A stretch of DNA of 17,617 nt, taken from Anaerolineales bacterium. Lineage in GTDB: Bacteria; Chloroflexota; Anaerolineae; Anaerolineales; Villigracilaceae. A program made the translations under genes and the position numbers. Below the pieces are notes generated by a model. That model was not told the DNA's origin. It saw only the letters and a list, made by a program, of their open reading frames with translations, and did no database searches. Shown here piece by piece: positions 7,746 through 13,502 of this stretch. Location: assembly GCA_025938055.1 (NCBI GenBank), contig JAICQC010000039.1, positions 1 through 17,617 on the forward strand, given 5' to 3'. The stretch's first letter is position 1, and each line of letters opens with the position of its first letter.

Positions 7746-8615
7746 TTACTGCACTTGCTGAGACTCAACCACAGCAACTGCCTCGCCTTGCACCGCTACA
7801 GTATCAGTAAGACGCTCGCGCGCTTTCTGTAACAAATCTTCAAAGGTAAGAGCTTCCTCGGGGAAAGCAGCCACTCCCCAGAGAACGCCCAGGCTGGTCC
7901 GCTCCTTGATCGACTGGGAGATCCGTTTCGCCAGCAGAGATGCATTGGGAAGATCGGTCTCCGGACAGAGAACAACAAATCGTCCTTTATGATCTCGCAA
8001 TACGAGATCGGTTTGACGAATGCGGTCATCGATGATCTGCGCAACCCGTGCAAACGTGAAGCGACTCAATAAATCATGCTGAACGCTCCTCAACATTTCT
8101 CTGGTCGCTTTGTCATCTTCAGACTCAAATTGAATAATCAATACACTCAGAGGCCGGTGATAGCGGCGGCTGCGCGTTAACTCGATTTTGATCCGCTGAT
8201 TTTCTTCCTCGATATCGTGAGCACGGTGAGGAAAGGCACTCAGCGCCAGAGCATCCATGATCGACTCAGCATGACTGATTTGGAGTGCCAGACGATACGC
8301 CAACAGCACTCCTACTTCCAACAGGATAAATTCCAGGACAATAATGGACAATTCATCTTTGCTTGCGGATAGAGATCTATCAATGAATTGCAGGAGCGCA
8401 AGGTAAACGCCCGCCCAGACGATTAAAGGAACATAAGCAGAGGCGCGGGAAATGGATGGAAAGAACAGTGTCAGCGGTACTGCAACCATGACAGCCAGAT
8501 AGAAATAGTTGGCAAAATTGATGATCGGCCGGTCCGCATAGTCAGCTTGCCCTAGCACAAAAATCGCTGCCAGGTAAATAGCTGCGCCAAAAAATGAACG
8601 TTTCAAGAAAGTCAT
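7746..8615 (-). CDS. Membrane protein with degenerate GGDEF-like domain
   Basis: A 289-residue protein with four hydrophobic helices (about 7-23, 33-53, 60-77, 90-110), a short helical connector, then a cytoplasmic domain (about 140-270) that follows the GGDEF fold: ELTRSRRYHRPLSVLIIQFE at the start, IRQTDLVLRDHKGRFVVLCP where the active site belongs, and LWGVAAFPEEA near the end. The GGDEF signature itself is replaced by DHKGRF (208-213), and no RxxD inhibitory site is visible before it. It is therefore unlikely to make c-di-GMP and may instead sense a ligand or act through protein contacts. It is the first gene of the polysaccharide operon, where regulators of this kind would fit. The start at 8615 gives a sensible first helix, with GGATGAG as a possible ribosome site. 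Confidence 0.82.
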   Translation of the reverse strand: MTFLKRSFFGAAIYLAAIFVLGQADYADRPIINFANYFYLAVMVAVPLTLFFPSISRASAYVPLIVWAGVYLALLQFIDRSLSASKDELSIIVLEFILLEVGVLLAYRLALQISHAESIMDALALSAFPHRAHDIEEENQRIKIELTRSRRYHRPLSVLIIQFESEDDKATREMLRSVQHDLLSRFTFARVAQIIDDRIRQTDLVLRDHKGRFVVLCPETDLPNASLLAKRISQSIKERTSLGVLWGVAAFPEEALTFEDLLQKARERLTDTVAVQGEAVAVVESQQVQ

Positions 8616-8663
8616 AGTACTCTCATCCTATCCTTATTTTGTAATGTCAGCAGTGAGGAAAGT

Positions 8664-8672
8664 TGTTATACT
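8664..8672 (+). promoter_or_regulatory. Candidate overlapping -10 elements facing both ways
   Basis: On the plus strand TG-T-TATACT (8664-8672) resembles an extended -10 box. On the minus strand the overlapping bases 8670-8665 read TATAAC, one mismatch from TATAAT. I find no good -35 for either. The minus-strand element would give a leader of roughly 45 bases for the GGDEF-like gene; the plus-strand one a leader of about 155 bases for the glutaredoxin gene. Confidence 0.3.
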
Positions 8673-8741
8673 AGGCTTGAAGTATCAGAATCCGACAGTT
8701 ACTGAAGTGTTCCCTCGCCGTCAGGCTAGTATTAATACTAG
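8668..8741. repeat. Three ATACTAG copies including a 16-base perfect palindrome
   Basis: ATACTAG occurs at 8668-8674 and 8735-8741, and its complement CTAGTAT at 8726-8732. The last two form the perfect palindrome CTAGTATTAATACTAG (8726-8741). Flanking CCGTC (8718-8722) and GACGG (8741-8745) extend the symmetry if four bases are looped out. The first copy overlaps the candidate -10 elements. This is what a dimeric repressor's operator set would look like; the regulator is not identified. Confidence 0.45.
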
Positions 8742-8771
8742 ACGGAAATCATTACAGAATGTTACAACTCT

Positions 8772-8803
8772 GGTCACATTTAGTACTACGTACGACTGTG
8801 ACC
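8772..8803. promoter_or_regulatory. Inverted repeat GGTCACA / TGTGACC upstream of the glutaredoxin gene
   Basis: GGTCACA (8772-8778) and TGTGACC (8797-8803) are perfect 7-base arms separated by 18 bases, ending 33 bases before the glutaredoxin ATG. The spacer contains the smaller palindrome TAGTACTA (8781-8788). It could be an operator or a leader hairpin. The spacing is wider than a typical Crp/Fnr site. Confidence 0.3.
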
Positions 8804-8836
8804 CCTACATGTTCGGAAAGTTAGCAATACGGAACC

Positions 8837-9103
8837 ATGAACGATCTCTATACAACTGCACCGACGCAAATTGTCATCTATGCCACCGAATACTGTTCAG
8901 ACTGTGTTCGGGCTAAAAAATTCTTTGAGGTGAATAAGATTCCATACCTGCGGGTGGGTCTCGAAGGGGACACCCAAGCCACAGAGTTCGTAATGAAGCT
9001 CAATAACGGCTGCAGGAGTGTACCCACCATCGTTTTCCCGGACGGCTCTATTCTGGTTGAGCCGAACTGGGCGGAACTCAAAGCCAAATTCTCCAACTCA
9101 TGA
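8837..9103 (+). CDS. Glutaredoxin/mycoredoxin-like thiol redox protein
   Basis: An 88-residue thioredoxin-fold protein. It shows a first strand (QIVIYATEYC), the redox motif CSDC (Cys20-Cys23), the cis-proline segment SVPTIVFPDGS (61-71) and a C-terminal helix (WAELKAKF). Length and layout match the glutaredoxin/NrdH/mycoredoxin group; 'VPTIVFPDGS' followed by a short helix is most like mycoredoxin-1. It would reduce disulfides or mixed disulfides in the cytoplasm. CSDC is less common than CPYC or CGYC. The stop overlaps the start of the FAD oxidoreductase (ATGA at 9100-9103), so they are translationally coupled and the pair may work together. The Shine-Dalgarno is poor (only GGAA close to the ATG), and the start is set mainly by the fold. 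Confidence 0.85.
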   Translation: MNDLYTTAPTQIVIYATEYCSDCVRAKKFFEVNKIPYLRVGLEGDTQATEFVMKLNNGCRSVPTIVFPDGSILVEPNWAELKAKFSNS

Positions 9104-10455
9104 GTCAGACAGCAGATGTCGTAATCTGCGGAGCGGGGATAACCGGCATTGCCGCCGCGCATTTTCTGAGTAAGGCTGGCATAAGAAACATCCTGCTGCT
9201 CGATGAGCGTCCACCACTATCATTTACCAGTGATCGATCCACCGAGTGCTATCGCAACTGGTGGCCCGACGCAGAGATGCTGGCATTGATGAATCGCTCA
9301 ATCGACCTGATGGAAGCGTTAGCCGAGGAAAGTGGAAATGTCTTTCGAATGAACAGGCGGGGCTACTTGTATGTGACCGCCAACGAAAGCACAATTCCGG
9401 TTCTGGAAACTGCTTCACGCCTGACATCAACCCTGGGCGCAGGTCCGATGCGCGTTCACCAATCTTCGCCATTATACTATCAACCTTCATCTCTAGAAGA
9501 GATATACGATGAATTAACCGGTGCGGATCTGCTGATCGGGCAGGAAGTTGTTCACAGATATTTTCCTTATTTGACGGAACGCGCGGTCGCCGCGCTGCAT
9601 GTGAGGCGCGCCGGTTGGTTGAGCGCCCAGCAGCTTGGGATGTATCTGCTTGAAACCGCGCGCCAGCGCGGTGTCCGCTTTCAGTCCGGGCACGTCTCAG
9701 GTGTTGCAGTTGCGAATGGATCTGTAAGTGCCGTCAGACTGAGCTCGGGAGAACGAATCGATACTCCGGTATTTGTGAACGCGGCGGGACCCTATCTGCG
9801 GAAGGTGGGCAAACTGCTCGATATCGACCTGCCCGTCCATACAGAGCTACACCTCAAAGCCGCGATTAAAGATCCGCTGGGCGTGGTGGGGCGGGATGCA
9901 CCATTGTTGATCTGGACCGATCCACAATCCCTGCCCTGGGAGGGAGACGAGCGCCAGGCATTGTCAGAAGATGACGAAACACGATGGCTGACCGAATCCT
10001 TCCCTTCAGGTGTCCATACCCGGCCCGAAGGCGGAGAGGACAGTCAGACGATCCTCATGTTGTGGGAATACCAGACCAGAGTGATGGAGCCCCTTTGGCC
10101 TCCGGCACTGGATGAGCACTACCCCGAAGTGGCGTTACGTGGACTGGCTGCCATGCTGCCACGCATGAGGGAGTATTTCGGCAGGATGCCGCGTCCGCAG
10201 CTCGATGGCGGGTACTACACAAAGACGCGCGAAAATCGCCCCTTGGTGGGACCAATGGGCGTAGATGGCGCGTATATGATTGGTGCAGTCTCCGGGTACG
10301 GGATTATGTCCGCCTGTGGTGTGGGAGATCTACTTGCCGCGCATGTCACCGGCGCAAAGTTGCCGGGCTACGCATCGGCATTTGCGTTAGCCAGGTATGA
10401 CGATCCTGAATACCTCAAGAAACTTGAAAACTTTTCAGATGACAGCCAGCTTTAA
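9100..10455 (+). CDS. FAD-dependent oxidoreductase, DAO (D-amino-acid/sarcosine oxidase) family
   Basis: A 451-residue flavoprotein. The N-terminal Rossmann dinucleotide fold is clear: VVICGAGITGIAAAHFL (7-23) with GxGxxG, then LLLDE (about 32-36) ending the second strand. VFVNAAGPYLRKVG (about 227-240) is the second FAD-contacting region. The C-terminal YYTKTRENRPLVGP and GAYMIGAVSGYGIMSACGVG are typical of DAO/glycine-oxidase/sarcosine-oxidase-beta proteins, in which the FAD pyrophosphate is held near the end. Expected chemistry is oxidation of a secondary or primary amine, or a related C-N or C-O bond. The residues between about 260 and 350 that would set substrate are not diagnostic. It overlaps the glutaredoxin-like gene by four bases and is the second gene of that pair. 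I see no secretion signal, so it should be cytoplasmic. Confidence 0.88.
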   Translation: MSQTADVVICGAGITGIAAAHFLSKAGIRNILLLDERPPLSFTSDRSTECYRNWWPDAEMLALMNRSIDLMEALAEESGNVFRMNRRGYLYVTANESTIPVLETASRLTSTLGAGPMRVHQSSPLYYQPSSLEEIYDELTGADLLIGQEVVHRYFPYLTERAVAALHVRRAGWLSAQQLGMYLLETARQRGVRFQSGHVSGVAVANGSVSAVRLSSGERIDTPVFVNAAGPYLRKVGKLLDIDLPVHTELHLKAAIKDPLGVVGRDAPLLIWTDPQSLPWEGDERQALSEDDETRWLTESFPSGVHTRPEGGEDSQTILMLWEYQTRVMEPLWPPALDEHYPEVALRGLAAMLPRMREYFGRMPRPQLDGGYYTKTRENRPLVGPMGVDGAYMIGAVSGYGIMSACGVGDLLAAHVTGAKLPGYASAFALARYDDPEYLKKLENFSDDSQL

Positions 10456-10493
10456 ATGAGGGTGGCATAAGGGGACTTTGCTCTTTATTTCAA

Positions 10494-10552
10494 GCGGGAT
10501 ACAACCCCGCACGCCTCACAAAACAGAAGAGAAGAAGCGTGCGGGGTACAAT
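10494..10552. repeat. 11-base inverted repeat with overlapping direct repeats before the lipoprotein gene
   Basis: ACCCCGCACGC (10504-10514) and GCGTGCGGGGT (10537-10547) are perfect inverted arms with a 22-base loop. GCGGG at 10494-10498 can pair instead with CCCGC at 10506-10510, giving a mutually exclusive smaller hairpin. GCGGG(A/G)TACAA also occurs twice directly (10494-10504 and 10541-10551). No T-run follows on either strand, so it is not a textbook terminator. It lies between the stop of the oxidoreductase (10455) and the lipoprotein ribosome site (AGGAG, 10560-10564). Confidence 0.5.
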
Positions 10553-10569
10553 GATGGGCAGGAGAAGAA

Positions 10570-11238
10570 ATGAAAAAGACCAATTTCACGATTTTGCTGA
10601 TGCTTTTGATGGTTTCTCTGGCATCCTGCAATGGCTGGGTGATCCAGCCGGGACCCTTCAATCCCCCAACGCCGTTCCTGCCCCCGACAAATACACCGGC
10701 AGTGTTTACCGCGACGCCGGTAGTCATCCCACCAAGCCCATCGCCAACCGTTCAAGTCCCAACGTCCACCAGCCTCCCATTTATCACTGCCACCACTGCT
10801 CCAACCTTACTCCCGTCGCATACACTGGAAAATACCCGGACGGCGCCGCCCAGTGGACCCGCTATTTCCGTGGAGGTGCTTGGATGTGACACGAGCATCG
10901 ACGTCACGCATGGCATGGGGGAAGTAACAAATGCATATCTTGTTTTAAGAAATACCGGTGGGATGGATCTAACCAACTTGAGGGCAACTCTCCATGCGCT
11001 GGATGAAGGACGTGAACATCCAGATAAGACCGTAGAAGTGACACTCCTGCCTGTGGCTCACAAAGTAACGCTGAAGCTGACCGTAGATAGTACCTATCAG
11101 GAGGAAACTCCCATCCAGGTGGAAGTCATCGCCGATGCTGGATTATTCCAGCGCGTGGGTTCCGACTCGTGCCGGGACATTGGTTTGTTCGCGCCAAACC
11201 CGGATGGTTTGACTACGCCCATGCCAGACAATCCATAA
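10570..11238 (+). CDS. Pro/Thr-rich lipoprotein with small C-terminal domain
   Basis: A 222-residue predicted lipoprotein. The type II signal peptide is clear: basic MKKTN, a hydrophobic core, then the lipobox LASC with Cys20 as the lipidated residue. A Pro/Thr/Ser linker of about 65 residues follows (about 27-92, with TNTP, TATP, SPSPT repeats), of the kind common in Chloroflexota surface proteins. The C-terminal domain (about 97-210) starts at ISVEVLGCDTSIDV, has AYLVLRNTGGMDLTNLRATLHALDEG and is mostly beta-strand, resembling FxLD/CARDB-like immunoglobulin-type modules; two cysteines (near residues 105 and 203) could pair. The start is fixed by AGGAG five bases before the ATG. No enzyme motif is seen. 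It probably presents a binding or structural module at the cell surface. Confidence 0.85.
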   Translation: MKKTNFTILLMLLMVSLASCNGWVIQPGPFNPPTPFLPPTNTPAVFTATPVVIPPSPSPTVQVPTSTSLPFITATTAPTLLPSHTLENTRTAPPSGPAISVEVLGCDTSIDVTHGMGEVTNAYLVLRNTGGMDLTNLRATLHALDEGREHPDKTVEVTLLPVAHKVTLKLTVDSTYQEETPIQVEVIADAGLFQRVGSDSCRDIGLFAPNPDGLTTPMPDNP

Positions 11239-11244
11239 TATAAT
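11239..11244 (+). promoter_or_regulatory. TATAAT -10 box for leaderless transcription of the NYN gene
   Basis: A perfect TATAAT ends seven bases before the ATG at 11252 and begins right after the lipoprotein stop (11236-11238). A start about seven bases downstream would fall on or next to the ATG. The 13-base gap has no Shine-Dalgarno. TTGACT at 11209-11214 is 24 bases upstream, too far to be a standard -35. The same TATAATCA...ATG layout precedes the lipoprotein at 16368-17534. Confidence 0.5.
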
Positions 11245-11251
11245 CACAGCC

Positions 11252-12022
11252 ATGGCTAATGAAAAACTAACCAATGGTCGTCAAAAGATCGCCGTGCTCA
11301 TAGACGGCGATAATGCCCAATCCTCCCTGCTGCCACAGATGCTCGTGGAAGCGGGCCGCCACGGACAGGTCACCGTCCGGCGCATCTACGGAGATTGGAC
11401 TACAAGCAATATGAATTCCTGGAAGGAAACACTGAACTATCACGCCTTCCAGCCCATCCAGCAGTTCCGCTACACAGTGGGCAAGAACGTCACCGACAGC
11501 GCGATGATCATCGACGCGATGGATCTCCTTCATTCAGGCGTGGTGGATGGCTTCTGCCTAGTCTCCTCGGACAGTGATTACACCCGTCTTGCTACACGCA
11601 TCCGCGAGGCGGGCATCTTCGTCATGGGCATCGGGGAGAAGAAAACACCGAAGGCTTTCGTCAATGCTTGTGATCTGTTCGTCTATACGGAAAACCTGGT
11701 GGCGGAAACGAAAGCCGCCCAACAAAAACGGACCCAGACCAGCCGTACAAAAAAGGCAACCACGGGCGCGGAACCAGAAAAAGAAGAACTTGACCCCATG
11801 CCTGTATTAAGCCAGGCTTTTGAGATGGCAGTCGGGCAGGATGGCTGGGCACGACTGGATGTGATGGGCAACGCTCTCTATCAGGTGGACCCCAGCTTCG
11901 ACCCGCGCACCTATGGCCACAAGCAGCTCTCGCGCATGTTGAACAAGCTCAAAGACAAATTCGAAATGCGCACCAAGGATTTGGACGGACAGTTGATTTT
12001 CTATGTGAAGATGAAAGAGTGA
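11252..12022 (+). CDS. NYN-domain putative ribonuclease with C-terminal OST-HTH/LOTUS-like domain
   Basis: A 256-residue protein of the NYN (LabA/DUF88) PIN-like family. Acidic catalytic-site residues are all present: Asp18 and Asp20 in VLIDGDNAQ, Asp82 in VTDSAMIIDAMD, Asp107 and Asp109 in SSDSDYTRL. KTPKAFVNACDLFVYTENL (about 131-149) closes the domain. A charged linker (about 150-180) leads to a small winged-helix region (about 183-253, PVLSQAFEMAV...GWARLDVMGNAL...QLSRMLNKLKDKFEM...IFYVKM) that matches the OST-HTH/LOTUS pattern of RNA-binding partners fused to NYN nucleases. It would bind and cut RNA in the cytoplasm; the target is unknown. It follows the lipoprotein stop by 13 bases but seems to have its own leaderless promoter. 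Confidence 0.9.
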   Translation: MANEKLTNGRQKIAVLIDGDNAQSSLLPQMLVEAGRHGQVTVRRIYGDWTTSNMNSWKETLNYHAFQPIQQFRYTVGKNVTDSAMIIDAMDLLHSGVVDGFCLVSSDSDYTRLATRIREAGIFVMGIGEKKTPKAFVNACDLFVYTENLVAETKAAQQKRTQTSRTKKATTGAEPEKEELDPMPVLSQAFEMAVGQDGWARLDVMGNALYQVDPSFDPRTYGHKQLSRMLNKLKDKFEMRTKDLDGQLIFYVKMKE

Positions 12023-12113
12023 GGTTTGCTCTGAAGACGGTTGGAGAGGGACACTACAATCAAAATAGCTTTATTTGTCAGCGTGCCAGGCAAGTTGTTA
12101 ACTCGTGCGACAC

Positions 12114-13385
12114 TCATGCAGGGGAAGATACAGTTTTGTTTTCCATCAACCCCTGATACACATTCCTGATCTGCTTTGCTATATTCTCCCATGCGTAATC
12201 CTGGGCATATTCTACGGCGCGCCGGCTCATCGACTCGTGCATGTCGCGGTCGTTCAAGAGCCAGGAAATCTTCTCGCAGAGTGTGTCCGGCTCCTGGTCC
12301 GGGATGGTGAATCCCGTCTCCCCGTCCTTGACGAGATACGCCAGCCCGCCCACCTCTGACGCAATCACGGGCGTCCCGCAAGCCATCGCTTCGAGCGCCA
12401 CCATACCAAACGACTCGTAATGAGAAGGCATCACGACCAGTTCCGCTGCGGAGTAATAGTAAGGCAGCTTATCCTGGTCACGTTTCCCAAGGAAGACAAC
12501 CGTCTGCCCTACCGAAAGGTCATCACATAACTTTTGCAGACGCGCCATCTCCGCGCTCATCTCCTGCGGCGAAGCAGACGGGTCGCCGCCGATAATGGCA
12601 AGGTGCACGCGTTGATCGTCTTTCAACTGCAGGGAAGACATAGCCTGAATAAGTGTGTCCACACCTTTGAGGGGTTCGATCCGCCCCACAAACAGGACCA
12701 TGCGGTCTTCAGGTTTCAACCCCACGTACAGTTTTGCTTCATCAGACGGGATCGGATAAAAATGACTCACGTCCACGCCCGGTGGGATGACGACCAGCTT
12801 TCTGGCGTTTGCCTTATAAAGGAAGCGCAGCTGTGTCAGCTCGGCGAGTGTCGCGACCACCACCCGGTCCGCGCGACGGAGGACCTGCCTCTCACCATCG
12901 ATCCGGTACTCACCCTCGCGTTCCGCCTCGGTACGCGCGATGCGGTTTTTCATCTCACCCAGCGTGTGGAACATGTGCACAATCGGCGTCCCGCCCCAGA
13001 TTTCGGAAAGTGCTGCTGCGGCGACCCCGGACATCCAGTAATGGCTGTGGATGATATCGTAGGTGATGCCTTTTTCACAGGCAAAGTATTTGATGCCTTC
13101 GACAAATTGTGGGATGTACTCTGCCAGTTCCTCCCGTGCAACGGGATGTTCTGGTCCTGCAGGCACATGTACGACGCGGTTGCCATAGCCGAGTTCGTGC
13201 AGGACGTGCGGCACGTGGTCGTCCTGAGAGCGCGTGAACACATCCACATGAATGCCCATCTGGCCGAGCTCCCGCGTCAGCTCACGCACGTAGACGTTCA
13301 TTCCGCCGGTATCCTTGCCGCCCAGCGTCGCCAGGGGACATGTGTGATACGAGATCATCGCAATTCGCAATATCTTATTTTCCAT
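12114..13385 (-). CDS. GT4 glycosyltransferase, MshA / sucrose-phosphate-synthase type
   Basis: A 423-residue GT-B retaining glycosyltransferase of family GT4. N-terminal acceptor-side motifs are GGKDTGGMNVYVREL (22-36) and IIHSHYWMSG (111-120). The donor site has GRIEPLKGVDTLI (234-246, Arg235 and Lys240 for the nucleotide diphosphate) and the EX7E motif in SHYESFGMVALEAMACGTPV (Glu324, Glu332). This subgroup includes MshA (GlcNAc to inositol phosphate), sucrose-phosphate synthase and many uncharacterised bacterial enzymes; sequence alone does not say which sugar or acceptor applies. I use ATG 13385; a TTG directly before it (13388) would add one residue. There is no clear Shine-Dalgarno. 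It lies 117 bases after the A-T-TE gene on the same strand and converges on the NYN gene with a 91-base gap in which I see no terminator hairpin. Confidence 0.92.
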   Translation of the reverse strand: MENKILRIAMISYHTCPLATLGGKDTGGMNVYVRELTRELGQMGIHVDVFTRSQDDHVPHVLHELGYGNRVVHVPAGPEHPVAREELAEYIPQFVEGIKYFACEKGITYDIIHSHYWMSGVAAAALSEIWGGTPIVHMFHTLGEMKNRIARTEAEREGEYRIDGERQVLRRADRVVVATLAELTQLRFLYKANARKLVVIPPGVDVSHFYPIPSDEAKLYVGLKPEDRMVLFVGRIEPLKGVDTLIQAMSSLQLKDDQRVHLAIIGGDPSASPQEMSAEMARLQKLCDDLSVGQTVVFLGKRDQDKLPYYYSAAELVVMPSHYESFGMVALEAMACGTPVIASEVGGLAYLVKDGETGFTIPDQEPDTLCEKISWLLNDRDMHESMSRRAVEYAQDYAWENIAKQIRNVYQGLMENKTVSSPA

Positions 13386-13443
13386 CAAGAATCAGACGAT
13401 GCGTAACTCGAAAAACTTGCGTGGCACAGCAGGCTGAATCAGC

Positions 13444-13455
13444 TCTGCGCGCAGA
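13444..13455. promoter_or_regulatory. 12-base perfect palindrome between the A-T-TE and GT4 genes
   Basis: TCTGCGCGCAGA is a perfect palindrome about 59 bases upstream of the GT4 start, with TCAG and CTGA loosely extending the symmetry. It could be an operator for the glycosyltransferase or a hairpin in a shared transcript. No T-run follows on the minus strand. Confidence 0.25.
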
Positions 13456-13502
13456 CAGAACTGAAGTTCCAGTGACTTGCACCCCTCACAGCTTAAGATT
13501 CT

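Larger units (their letters stand above)
8616..8836. promoter_or_regulatory. Divergent control region between polysaccharide operon and redox genes
   Basis: This 221-base gap is the longest in the window and separates the minus-strand polysaccharide operon from the plus-strand glutaredoxin gene, so it must hold promoters for both. No ORF of note fills it. It is AT-richer than its surroundings and contains the palindromic elements listed separately. Confidence 0.7.

Noticed and set aside
10504..10547. Intrinsic terminator after the FAD oxidoreductase
   Set aside because: The stem is GC-rich, but the loop is 22 bases and no T-run follows on either strand.
12023..12113. Bidirectional terminator between the converging NYN and GT4 genes
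   Set aside because: I could not find a stem longer than four bases with a neighbouring T-run.
8837..13385. Mycothiol pathway suggested by a mycoredoxin-like protein and an MshA-like glycosyltransferase in one window
   Set aside because: The two genes are in different transcription units, the GT4 subgroup is broad, and no MshB, MshC or MshD is visible.
12534..13406. A 290-codon plus-strand open frame opposite the GT4 glycosyltransferase
   Set aside because: It is a shadow of a gene with complete GT4 motifs; the translation is rich in His and Cys with no domain.
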